From: Bufo bufo
Taxonomy: Eukaryota; Chordata; Amphibia; Anura; Bufonidae
Length of the DNA: 64,000 nucleotides
NCBI RefSeq assembly: GCF_905171765.1
Contig: NC_053390.1
Coordinates: 509,933,565 to 509,997,564, forward strand
Direction of reading: 5' to 3'
The notes under the pieces are model-generated. The model was given only the letters and a program-made list of their open reading frames with translations. It made no database searches and was not told the DNA's origin. Within the stretch, counting starts at the first letter, position 1, and each line of letters begins with the position of its first letter. Made by a program: the position numbers and the translations under genes. Shown here piece by piece: positions 54,358 through 64,000 of this stretch.

Positions 54358-57028
54358 CCGCTTCCCGACCGCCTAACGCACGGATGCGTCCTGGTGGCGG
54401 TCGATTCATTCCTCCTGGACGCATCCGTGCGTCATCTCGCGAGATTTCCTGTGAACGCGCGCACACAGGAACTGCAGGTAAGCGAGTGGATCTACAGCCT
54501 GCCAGCGGCGCCAGCGGCGATCGTTCGCTGGCAGGCTGTAGATGCAATTTTTTTTTAACCCCTAACAGGTATATTAGACGCTGTTTTGATAACAGCGTCT
54601 AATATACCTGGTCCTCTGGTCCTCTATTAACCCCCTGATCACCCCCCTGTCATTTATCACCCCCTTGTAAGGCTGGCTCCATTCAGAGGTCCGTATGTGT
54701 TTTGCGGATCCACTGATCCATTGATCGGCTCCGCAAAACACATACGGACATCTGAATGGAGCCTTACAGGGGGGTGATCAATGACGGGGGGGTGATCAGG
54801 GAGTCTATATGGGGTGATCACCCCCCTGTCATTGATCACCTCCCTGTAAGGCTCCATTCAGACGTCCGTATGTGTTTTATGGATCAGCGGATCCGCAAAA
54901 CACATACGGACCTCTGAATGGAGCCTTACAGGGGGGTGATCAATGATAGACTCCCTGATCACCCCCCCGTCATTAATCACCCCCCTGTAAGGCTCCATTC
55001 AGAGGTCCGTATGTGTTTTGCGGATCCGCTGATCCATGGATCGGATCCGCAAAACACATACGGAGGTCTGAATGGAGCCTGACAGGGGGGGTGATCACCC
55101 CATATAGACTCCCTGATCACCCACCTGTCATTGATCACCCCCCTGTAAGGCTCCATTCAGACGTCCGTATGTGTTTTGCGGATCCGTGGATCCGCAAAAC
55201 ACTGACACCGCGGATCCGCAAAACACATACGGATGTCTGAATGGAGCCTTACAGGGGGGTGATCAATGACGGGGGGGTGATCACCCCATATAGACTCCTT
55301 GATCACCCCCCTGTCATTGATCACCCCCCTGTAAGGCTCCATTCAGAATTTTTTTTGGCACAAGTTAGCGGAAATAGTTTTTTTTTTTTTTTTTTCTTAC
55401 AAAGTCTCATATTCCACTAACTTGTGACAAAAAATAAAATCTCACATGAACTCACCATACCCCTCACGGAATCCAAATGCGTAAAATTTTTTAGACATTT
55501 ATATTCCAGACTTCTTCTCACGCTTTAGGGCCCCTAAAATGCCAGGGCAGTATAAATACCCCACATGTGACCCCATTTCGGAAAGAAGACACCCCAAGGT
55601 ATTCGCTTAGGGGCCATATTGAGTCCATGAAAGATTGAACTTTTTGTCCCAAGTTAGCGGAAAGGGAGACTTTGTGAGAAAAAAAAATAAAAAAAATCAA
55701 TTTCCGCTAACTTGTGCCCAAAAAAAAAAATTAATTCTATGAACTCGCCATGCCCCTTATTGAATACCTTGGGGTGTCTTCTTTCCAAAATGGGGTCACA
55801 TGTGGGGTATTTATACTGCCCTGGCATTTTAGGGGCCCTAAAGCGTGAGAAGAAGTCTGGGATCCAAATGTCTAAAAATGCCCTCCTAAAAGGAATTTGG
55901 GCCCCTTTGCCCATCTAGGCTGCAAAAAAGTGTCACACATGTGGTATCGCCGTACTCAGGAGAAGTTGGGGAATGTGTTTTGGGGTGTCATTTTACATAT
56001 ACCCATGCTGGGTGAGATAAATATCTTGGTCAAATGCCAACTTTGTATAAAAAAATGGGAAAAGTTGTCTTTTGCCGAGATATTTATCTCCCCAGCATGG
56101 GTATATGTAAAAAAAACACCCCAAAACACATTGCCCAACTTCTTCTGAGTACGGCGATACCAGATGTGTGACACTTTTTTGCAGCCTAGGTGGGCAAAGG
56201 GGCCCACATTCCAAAGAGCACCTTTCGGATTTCACAGGGCATTTTTTACACATTTTGATTTCAAACTACTTCTCACGCATTTGGGCCCCTAAAATGCCAG
56301 GGCAGTATAACTACCCCACAAGTGACCCCATTTTGGAAAGAAGACACCCCAAGGTATTTCGTGATGGGCATAGTGAGTTCATGGAAGTTTTTATTTTTTG
56401 TCACAAGTTAGTGGAATATGAGACTTTGTAAGGGAAAAAAATAAAATAAAAAATCATCATTTTCCGCTAACTTGTGACAAAAAATAAAAAGTTCTATGAA
56501 CTCACTATGCCCATCAACGAATACCTTAGGGTGTCTACTTTCCGAAATGGGGTTATTTGTGGGGGTTTTCTACTGTCTGGGCATTGTAGAACCTCAGGAT
56601 ACATGACAGGTGCTCAGAAAGTCAGAGCTGCTTCAAAGAGCGGAAATTCACATTTTTGTACCATAGTTTGTAAACGCTATAACTTTTACCCAAACATTTT
56701 TTTTTATCAAAGACATGTAGAACAATAAATTTAGAGAAAAATTTATATATAGATGTCGTTTTTTAAAAAAAAAATTACAACAGAAAGTGAAAAATTAAAT
56801 TTCTTGCAAAAATTTTGTTAAATTTCGAGTAATAACAAAAAAAGTTAAAATGTCAGCAGCAATGAAATACCACCAAATGAAAGCTCTATTAGTGAGAAGA
56901 AAAGGAGGTAAAATTCATTTGGGTGGTAAGTTGCATGACCGAGCAATAAACGGTAAATGTAGTGTAGTGCAGAATTGTAAAAAGTGGTCTGGTCATTAAG
57001 GGTGTTTAAGCTAGGGGAGCTGAGGTGG
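54358..57028 (+). repeat. Family A repeat, copy 2 (2.7 kb) with TTAA flanks
   Basis: It starts CCGCTTCCCGACCGCCTAAC after TTAA (54354-54357) and ends AGGGGAGCTGAGGTGG before TTAA (57029-57032). It matches copy 1 along most of its length (GCCAGCGGCGATCGTTCGCT, TTAGACGCTGTTTTGATAAC, TGTCAGCAGCAATGAAATAC). Compared with copy 1 it has more palindromic TCCATTCAGA units and fewer inverted middle blocks. No coding frame is shared between copies. Confidence 0.87.
54664..55355. repeat. Tandem palindromic units inside family A copy 2
   Basis: Four complete units and one truncated unit, each a hairpin from GTAAGGCTCCATTCAGACGT through GTGTTTTGCGGATCCG back to TGAATGGAGCCTTACAGG. They are separated by GGGGTGATCAATGACGGGGG and CATATAGACTCCCTGATCAC. 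Spacing is about 130-180 bases. Confidence 0.92.
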
Positions 57029-57032
57029 TTAA

Positions 57033-57360
57033 AGGGAACCTGTCACCGGGATTTTCTGTATAGAGCTGAGGACATGGGTTGCTAGATGGCCGCTAGCACA
57101 TCCGCAATACCCAGTCCCCATAGCTCTGTGTGCTTTTATTGTGGAAAAAAAACGATTTGATACATATGCAAATTAACCTGAGAGGAGTCCTGTCCCTGAC
57201 TCATCTCACATACAGGACTCATCTCGGGTTAATTTGCATATGTATCAAATCGTTTTTTTTACACAATAAAAGCACACAGAGCTATGGGGACTGGGTATTG
57301 CGGATGTGCTAGCGGCCATCTAGCAGCCCATTTCCTCAGCTCTATACCCAAAATCCCGGT
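57033..57360. mobile_element. Palindromic element with AGGGAACCTGTCACCGGGAT left end, right end truncated
   Basis: It starts directly after the TTAA that closes family A. The arms of about 140 bases pair (TTGATACATATGCAAATTAA with TTAATTTGCATATGTATCAA). The right terminus stops at AAAATCCCGGT, about 17 bases short of the expected complement. Confidence 0.85.
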
Positions 57361-58935
57361 CAAAAAATAAAAAAGCTATGGCTCTCAGACTATGGCGACA
57401 CTAAAACATCATTTTTTTTTGCTTTCAAAAATGCTATTATTGGGTAAAACTTTAAATAAATAAGAAAAAGTATACATATTGGGTACCTTGCCCCATCCCA
57501 TAAAGTGAAATAATTAATGATCAAAAAAATATTATGTACCCAAAAATGGTACCAACAAAAACGTCAAATCTTCCTGCAAAAAAACAAGCCCCTGCACCAG
57601 ACGATCTGCAAAAATATGACGTTTAGAAAATGAAGACACAAAAACATGATTTTATTTTTTTAAATGCTTTATTATGTAAAACTAAAACAAACAAACAAAG
57701 AAAGTAGACACATTTGATATCATTGTGTCCGTAACTACTTGGTCTATAAAAATAGCACATGATCTACCCCAGGCATCCTCAAACTGCGGCCCTCCAGCTG
57801 TTGCAAAACTACAACTCCCAGCATGCCCAAACAGCCTACAGGTATCAGCCTATAGCAGGGCATTGTGGGAGTTGTAGTTTTACAACAGCTGGAGGGCCAC
57901 AGTTTGAGGATGCCTGATCTACCCTGTCAGATGAATGTTGTAAAAAATAAAAACAGTGCCAAAACAGCCATTTTTTGGTTACCTTGCCTCACAAAAAAAT
58001 GTAATATAGACCAATTAAAAATTATATGTTTCCCAAAATAGTACCTATAAAACTGGCACCTTATCCCTTAGTTTCCAAAATGGGGTCACTTTTTGGGAGT
58101 TTCTACTGTAAGGGTGCATCAGGGAGGCTTCAAATGGGACATGGCATCTAAAAAACAGTTCAGGTAAATCTGCCTTCCAAAAACCATACGGCGCTCCTTT
58201 TCTCCTGCGCCCTGCCGTGTGCTCTTACATCAGTTTACGACCACATGTAGGGTGTTTCTGTAAAGCGCAGAATCGGGGTAATATTGAGTTTTGTTTTGCC
58301 GTTAACCCTCGATGTGTTAAAGAAAAAAATGGATAAAAATGGAAAATCTGCCCAAAAAAAATCTGAAATGAAATTTAGAAATGTCCTCCATTTTCCTTTT
58401 AATTCTTGTGGAACACCTAAAGGGTTAGCAAAGTTTGTAAAATCAGTTTTGAGTGACTTGAGGGGTGTAGTTTCTACAATAGGGTCATTTATGGGGGGTT
58501 CCACTATGTAAGCCTCACAAAGTGACTTCAGAACTGAACTGGTCCTTAAAAAGTGGGTTTTGGAAATTGTCTTAAAAAGTTTAAGAATTGCTTCTACAAT
58601 TCTAAGCCTTCTAACGTCCTAAAAAAAAAAAATGACATTTTCAAAATGATGCCAACATAAAGTAGACATGTGGGGAATGTTAAGTAATAAATATTTTATG
58701 AGGTATCACTTTCTGTTTTAGAAGCAGAGAAATAGAAATTTTGAAAATTGCTAATTTTTCAAAATTTTGGGTAAATTTGGGATTTTTTTTATAAATATAG
58801 GTAAAATATATTGACTCAAATTTAACACTGTCATGACAATGTGTCACGAGAAAACAATCTCAGAATGGCTTGGATAAATTAAAGCACTCTAAAGTTATTA
58901 CCACATAAAGTGACACATGTCAGGTTTGTCAGGAA
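57361..58935 (+). repeat. Family B/C long repeat, plus-strand copy
   Basis: AT-rich non-coding repeat matching 29400-30470 and, inverted, 19405-20870. It serves as the uninterrupted reference for two insertions in the 19.4-kb copy (see 19703 and 20053). It carries one small hAT insertion at 57770. Confidence 0.82.
57770..57916. mobile_element. hAT MITE, 147 bp, with perfect 8-bp duplication
   Basis: The ends CAGGCATCCTCAAACTGCGG and CACAGTTTGAGGATGCCTG are flanked by ATCTACCC at 57762-57769 and 57917-57924. The arms include CCTCCAGCTGTTGCAAAACT / GTTTTACAACAGCTGGAGGG and ACTACAACTCCCAGCATGCC. Non-autonomous. Confidence 0.93.
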
Positions 58936-59568
58936 GGGGGAAGCTTTCTGTGTCATTTAGTTTTATTTTTCTAGGGAAAAACATGAGAATAAGATAAATT
59001 GTAATATACCTAGGGATGTGTTACATTAAAAGAACTCGCATACGATTGTCAGGAAGGAAGCGTTCCTTCCCAGAAATCGCCTGCTGGTTAGTGGAGGAGA
59101 GAGCTGCTATTCCATGCAGCAATCTTCTCCACAGTATGGAGAGGAGTGATCTTTATGCCATCGCTCGTCCCCATCATGATTCATTGTTTGCCAGCAGCAG
59201 AGAGTGATTCGACAGAATGATCTGCTGCCGTCTTACAAATCTTGATTGCCTGATGAAGGAGCATTCATTGGGTAATCAGCGGCAGTATAACAGAGCCATA
59301 TCATCGCTAACGGTGTTCCAGTAATACAACCCAGCAAAATTGTGGTGCTCCGATGGGTTACTGTGACAGCCTGGGGCCTTGTAAAGGGGACTTTTTTTCA
59401 GTGTCTGTGAAAAAAAATTAAATGTGTCTATTATTTTTGATGCTGGTGATAATCTAGCAGGTCACTGTGATTGTAATTCTCAGCTTTTTAGAGTTCACAG
59501 TAAATGCTGGTTATGTGTTTAGTATTAGTATCTGACCTATAGACATGTATTACTTAGAATATTTATTA

Positions 59569-59941
59569 GAGATGAGTGAATTTCATGTTACCATGGACCA
59601 TAACGCAATTCTATGACGGAATGCATAACGGAATACCTTTAGAGGCATACCGTTATTTATTCCGTCATAATAGAAGTCTATGGGCTGCAAAACGGATCCG
59701 TCCCGTTTCCGTTATACAGGGGTGTCCTCTCCTGCATAATGGAAACGGAACAGATCTGTTTTGCAGCCCATAGACTTCTAGTATGACGGAATAAATAACG
59801 AAATGCCTCTAAAGGTATTCCGTTATGCATTCCGTCATAGAATTGCGTTGTGGTCCGTGGTAACTGAATCCATAACGCAATTAACCTTTTACCACCAAAC
59901 GAAGCGTGAATGAACTTCAAAATATGAAATTCGCTCATCTC
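59569..59941. repeat. Foldback with GAGATGAGTGAATTTCA ends
   Basis: The left end GAGATGAGTGAATTTCATG pairs with TGAAATTCGCTCATCTC. The arms include CGCAATTCTATGACGGAATG / CATTCCGTCATAGAATTGCG and ATAGAAGTCTATGGGCTGCA. The flanks are ATTA and TAAT, which may belong to the terminal repeats. It is related to 37615-37895. Confidence 0.82.
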
Positions 59942-60464
59942 TAATCTTTATCATTCATTATAGTTTTCCAATTTGTCCATAAAAAATTGCTGGCTGGCTG
60001 TGATTTCTTTTTTGGATTAATTGTCCAGAAAAAAAAAAGTAAGTTACTCAGTAAATCATACACCTCTTGTTTTTGTAGGTTATACAACTAGAGAGATTTC
60101 ACTATCCTTTCCCCCAAAACATATATGACCTGTTTCTTTCTTAAAGTGGGGTTCATACTACTAGGACCCCCACGGATCACTAGAACAGGGACCTCATACC
60201 CCATGGTGCCCCCTGAAACAAACTGAGCGGCCAGTCGGGCATGTGCACTGGCGCTCCATTTATGGGAATTCCAGAGAAAATGAATGGAGCGGCAGGATGT
60301 GTGCCAGACCTGGTGCTCCATCACATCAGGGGAACAGGACTCCCGCTCCTGGGATAAATGGGGGCCCCAGTGCTTGGATCTGAGCAATCAGTTAGTTATC
60401 CCCTATTTTGTACTCCTTCAAGGAAAAATGATCAGGAACACTATCATATGTGTGAGATTTATGA

Positions 60465-60608
60465 AGCTGTCTAAAAGAAAGACTGTCTTTTTTGCCAATT
60501 GCAACCAATCGCAACACTTTTTTATTTTTTCTGTTGCATTATTAGAAATGAAAGCTGCGCTGTGATTGGTTGCTATGGGCAGCAAGGACTGCTTTTGTAA
60601 CTCTGCCC
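60465..60608. repeat. Degenerate foldback with GGTTGCTATGGGCAGC arm
   Basis: AATTGCAACCAATCGCAACA pairs with GTGATTGGTTGCTATGGGCA. Probably a diverged relative of the 46640 and 47440 elements. Confidence 0.55.
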
Positions 60609-60672
60609 CATGTGTGTATTCTGTGCCCGGCAGATAGAATCTGTTATTGCAGAGGAGACTTTTTTGCATTTA

Positions 60673-60835
60673 TTTATTTCTCTTGCTTATATAGCACCAA
60701 CATATTCCGCAGTGCTTTCATCATTCACTGTCCCCAATGGGACTCACAATATAATTTCCTACCTGTATGTCTTTGGAGTGTGGACGGAAATTGGAGCAAA
60801 CAAAGGGAGAACGTACAAACTCCATCACTAATTCC
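60673..60835 (+). repeat. Dispersed repeat with ATATAGCACCAACATATTCC
   Basis: CTTATATAGCACCAACATAT, CCCAATGGGACTCACAATAT and GTCTTTGGAGTGTGGACGGA are blocks of a repeat very common in frogs from memory (class not assigned here). Truncated, no coding sequence. Confidence 0.6.
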
Positions 60836-61187
60836 AACCGTGCTGCTCCATTGAATTCCTCCTCTATCTGTAACCACTCATTATTGTTAGATTTGATTAT
60901 TTATTTCGATTACTTTAGTCAATGGAATAGGCTGAAGCTGACAACTGGATGTGGTAGATTTAGTCTTTACACACTGCGGAAACATAATTTCACCATGGGG
61001 GCTCCGAATGTAAGGCAGAGGGAGCCCCCCCTCTGTCTATCCCCACAGATATCACGGTCACAGTTGACCAAGGCATCTGATGGGTTAAATGACTGCGTCA
61101 TCTCCGAACCCAGTCTTTCCTGCTGTATTATACAGCCAGCACCACTGCATATGGAGCGATCTCTGCGTGTGAACCTGCTACATACAA

Positions 61188-63860
61188 CACCATAACCCTC
61201 ATGACATAATGGTACATCGTGGTGAAGAGACACAACGCTAGCCCGCTACATACAACCCCGTAACCCTCATGACATAATGGTACATCGTGGTGAAGAGACA
61301 CAGCGCTAGCTCATTGTGTGAGCCCGCTACGTACAACCCCGTAACCCTCATGACATAATGGTACATCGTGGTGAAGAGACACAGCGCTAGCTCATTGTGT
61401 GAGCCCGCTACGTACAACCCCGTAACCCTCATGACATAATGGTACATCGTGATGAAGAGACACAGCGCTAGCTCATTGTGTGAGCCCGCTACATACAACC
61501 CCGTAACCCTCATGACATAATGGTACATTGTGGTGAAGAGACACAGCGCTAGCTCATTGTGTGAGCCCGCTACGTACAACCCCGTAACCCTCATGACATA
61601 ATGGTACATCGTGGTGAAGAGACACAGCACTAGCTCATTGTGTGAGCCCGCTACGTGCAACACCATAACCCTCATGACATAATGGTACATCGTGGTGAAG
61701 AGACACAGCGCTAGCTCATTGTGTGAGCCCGCTACGTACAACCCCGTAACCCTCATAACATAATGGTACATCGTGGTGAAGAGACACAGCGCAAGCTCAT
61801 TGTGTGAGCCCGCTACGTGCAACACCATAACCCTCATAACATAATGGTACATCGTGGTGAAGAGACACAGCGCAAGCTCATTGTGTGAGCCCGCTACGTG
61901 CAACACCATAACCCTCATGACATAATGGTACATCGTGGTGAAGAGACACAGCACTAGCTCATTGTGTGATCCCGCTACATACAACCCCGTAACCCTCATA
62001 ACATAATGGTACATCGTGGTGAAGAGACACAGCGCTAGCCCGCTACATATAACCCCGTAACCCTCATGACATAATGGTACATCGTGGTGAAGAGACACAG
62101 CGCTAGCTCAGTGCGTGAGCCCGCTACATATAACCCCGTAACCCTCATGACATAATGGTACATCGTGGTGAAGAGACACAGCGCTAGCTCAGTGCGTGAG
62201 CCCGCTACATACAACCCCGTAACCCTCATGACATAATGGTACATCGTGGTGAAGAGACACAGCGCTAGCTCATTGTGTGAGCCCGCTACGTACAACACCA
62301 TAACCCTCATGACATAATGGTACATCGTGGTGAAGAGACACAGCGCTAGCTCATTGTGTGAGCCCGCTACGTACAACCCCGTAACCCTCATGACATAATG
62401 GTACATCGTGGTGAAGAGACACAGCGCTAGCTCATTGTGTGAGCCCGCTACGTACAACCCCGTAACCCTCATGACATAATGGTACATCGTGGTGAAGAGA
62501 CACAGCGCTAGCTCATTGTGTGAGCCCGCTACGTACAACCCCGTAACCCTCATAACATAATGGTACATCGTGGTGAAGAGACACAGCGCAAGCTCATTGT
62601 GTGAGCCCGCTACGTGCAACACCATAACCCTCATGACATAATGGTACATCGTGGTGAAGAGACACAGCACTAGCTCATTGTGTGATCCCGCTACATACAA
62701 CCCCGTAACCCTCATGACATAATGGTACATCGTGGTGAAGAGACACAGCGCTAGCTCAGTGCGTGAGCCCGCTACATATAACCCCGTAACCCTCATGACA
62801 TAATGGTACATCGTGGTGAAGAGACACAGCGCTAGCTCAGTGCGTGAGCCCGCTACATATAACCCCGTAACCCTCATGACATAATGGTACATCGTGGTGA
62901 AGAGACACAGCGCTAGCTCAGTGCGTGAGCCCGCTACATACAACCCCGTAACCCTCATGACATAATGGTACATCGTGGTGAAGAGACACAGCGCTAGCTC
63001 ATTGTGTGAGCCCGCTACATACAACCCCGTAACCCTCATGACATAATGGTACATCGTGGTGAAGAGACACAGCGCTAGCTCAGTGCGTGAGCCCGCTACA
63101 TACAACCCCGTAACCCTCATGACATTAATGGTACATCGTGGTGAAGAGACACAGCGCTAGCTCATTGTGTGAGCCCGCTACGTACAACACCATAACCCTC
63201 ATGACATAATGGTACATCGTGGTGAAGAGACACAGCGCTAGCTCATTGTGTGAGCCCGCTACGTACAACCCCGTAACCCTCATGACATAATGGTACATCG
63301 TGGTGAAGAGACACAGCGCTAGCTCATTGTGTGAGCCCGCTACGTGCAACACCATAACCCTCATGACATAATGGTACATCGTGGTGAAGAGACACAGCGC
63401 TAGCTCATTGTGTGAGCCCGCTACGTGCAACACCATAACCCTCATGACATAATGGTACATCGTGGTGAAGAGACACAGCGCTAGCTCATTGTGTGATCCC
63501 GCTACATACAACCCCGTAACCCTCATGACATAATGGTACATCGTGGTGAAGAGACACAGCGCTAGCTCAGTGCGTGAGCCCGCTACATATAACCCCGTAA
63601 CCCTCATGACATAATGGTACATCGTGGTGAAGAGACACAGCGCTAGCTCATTGTGTGAGCCCGCTACGTACAACACCATAACCCTCATGACATAATGGTA
63701 AATCGTGGTGAAGAGACACAACGCTAGCTCATTGTGTGAGCCCGCTACGTACAACCCCTTAACCCTCATGACATACCGGCACATCATGGGGATAACACAT
63801 GGAGCGAGCTCAGTGCATGTGTCTGCTACATACAACCCCTTAACCCTCATGACATAGGGT
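61188..63860. repeat. 81-bp minisatellite, about 32 copies
   Basis: The unit starts TAACCCTCATGACATAATGG and ends GCCCGCTACGTACAACCCCG. Copies differ at a few sites (CATAAC for CATGAC, GCACTAGC for GCGCTAGC, AGTGCGTGAG for ATTGTGTGAG). Two units lack about 13 bases (near 61242 and 62035). Because 81 is a multiple of 3, minus-strand frames remain open for up to 361 codons as 27-residue repeats. One extra T at 63126 shifts the frame, and no start or splice context supports a protein. The last two units (63770-63860) are diverged. Confidence 0.93.
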
Positions 63861-64000
63861 GAATCTCGAGTTTTTATCTTTCTACTCACTTCCATTCCCC
63901 TGCAGTAATCTTGGAAAGGGTCTTCTGTATGCGTTAGCACATACTTCACTGACCATTTGCTGGCTGCAGGGGAGTGCAAGTCAATAGTAAGATAAAAATC

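Larger units (their letters stand above)
50782..64000 (+). other. TNKS: Start of the next tankyrase intron (at least 13.2 kb)
   Basis: It begins with donor GTGAGC. No exon continuing the ankyrin repeats was found to the end of the window. Sequence without recognised elements: 50790-51890, 52440-53640, 58940-59565, 59945-60460 and 60840-61185. The 50790-51890 stretch includes a T-run at 51011-51027 and a possible degenerate TTAA repeat from 51126. Confidence 0.8.

Noticed and set aside
61238..63979. Minus-strand proteins with 27-residue repeats
   Set aside because: The 81-bp minisatellite unit is a multiple of 3. No signal for transcription or splicing, and a single inserted base breaks the frame. 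Kept only as a point to test.
1..64000. CRISPR arrays, prophage, operons, tRNA or rRNA genes
   Set aside because: No direct-repeat and spacer structure of CRISPR type, no bacterial gene organisation, and no tRNA cloverleaf or rRNA core was recognised. The tandem arrays lack unique spacers.
1..64000. Endogenous retrovirus or LTR retrotransposon
   Set aside because: No paired long direct repeats with TG...CA ends, primer-binding site or gag/pol-like frames were found.

Overview
The window is vertebrate nuclear DNA, most likely from a frog or toad. Three things point there: exons of a tankyrase gene, two intact Tc1/mariner transposons, and a very dense population of self-complementary DNA transposons, several of which I recognise from memory as amphibian-type repeats. 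The species cannot be named from sequence alone. There are no bacterial features (operons, CRISPR, prophage) and no tRNA or rRNA gene was seen.

Host gene. Three plus-strand exons of one gene were found: 7541-7636, 49167-49203 and 50706-50781. Spliced in order they keep one open frame (phase 1, then phase 2, then a codon boundary) and encode part of the N-terminal ankyrin-repeat region of a tankyrase, best matched to TNKS (tankyrase 1). The rest of the window is intron: the end of an upstream intron (1-7540), one of about 41.5 kb (7637-49166), one of 1.5 kb (49204-50705) and the start of another (50782-64000). Neighbouring coding exons lie outside.

Layout. 1-6966 is a giant interrupted CT/GT microsatellite that changes strand near 4793. 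8680-10562 holds two copies of a dispersed element. 12833-16261 is a four-layer nest of transposons around two inverted minisatellites. 17206-22732 is a run of foldback elements and a long non-coding repeat (called family B here). 23152-24704 is an intact DD37E mariner-type transposon. 25351-28943 is a Tc1 relic split by other insertions, then a CR1 LINE tail. 28944-34967 is family B with a 3-kb repeat (family A) and a palindrome inside it, joined at TTAA sites. 35148-36729 is an intact DD34E Tc1-like transposon. 37615-46294 holds foldback elements, a nested hAT pair and a palindrome of about 1.5 kb. 51892-59941 contains second copies of families A and B. 61188-63860 is an 81-bp minisatellite of about 32 units.

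How it fits together. The only host function is the tankyrase transcript. Everything else is intronic mobile or tandem DNA, and its insertion order can be read from target-site duplications: TA for Tc1/mariner, 8 bp for hAT, TTAA for one group of foldbacks, and TAA or TTA for another. The two transposases (338 and 356 residues) are the only other credible proteins, and either could in principle mobilise matching non-autonomous copies elsewhere. The very long open frames in the microsatellite and minisatellites are artefacts of repeat length and composition.
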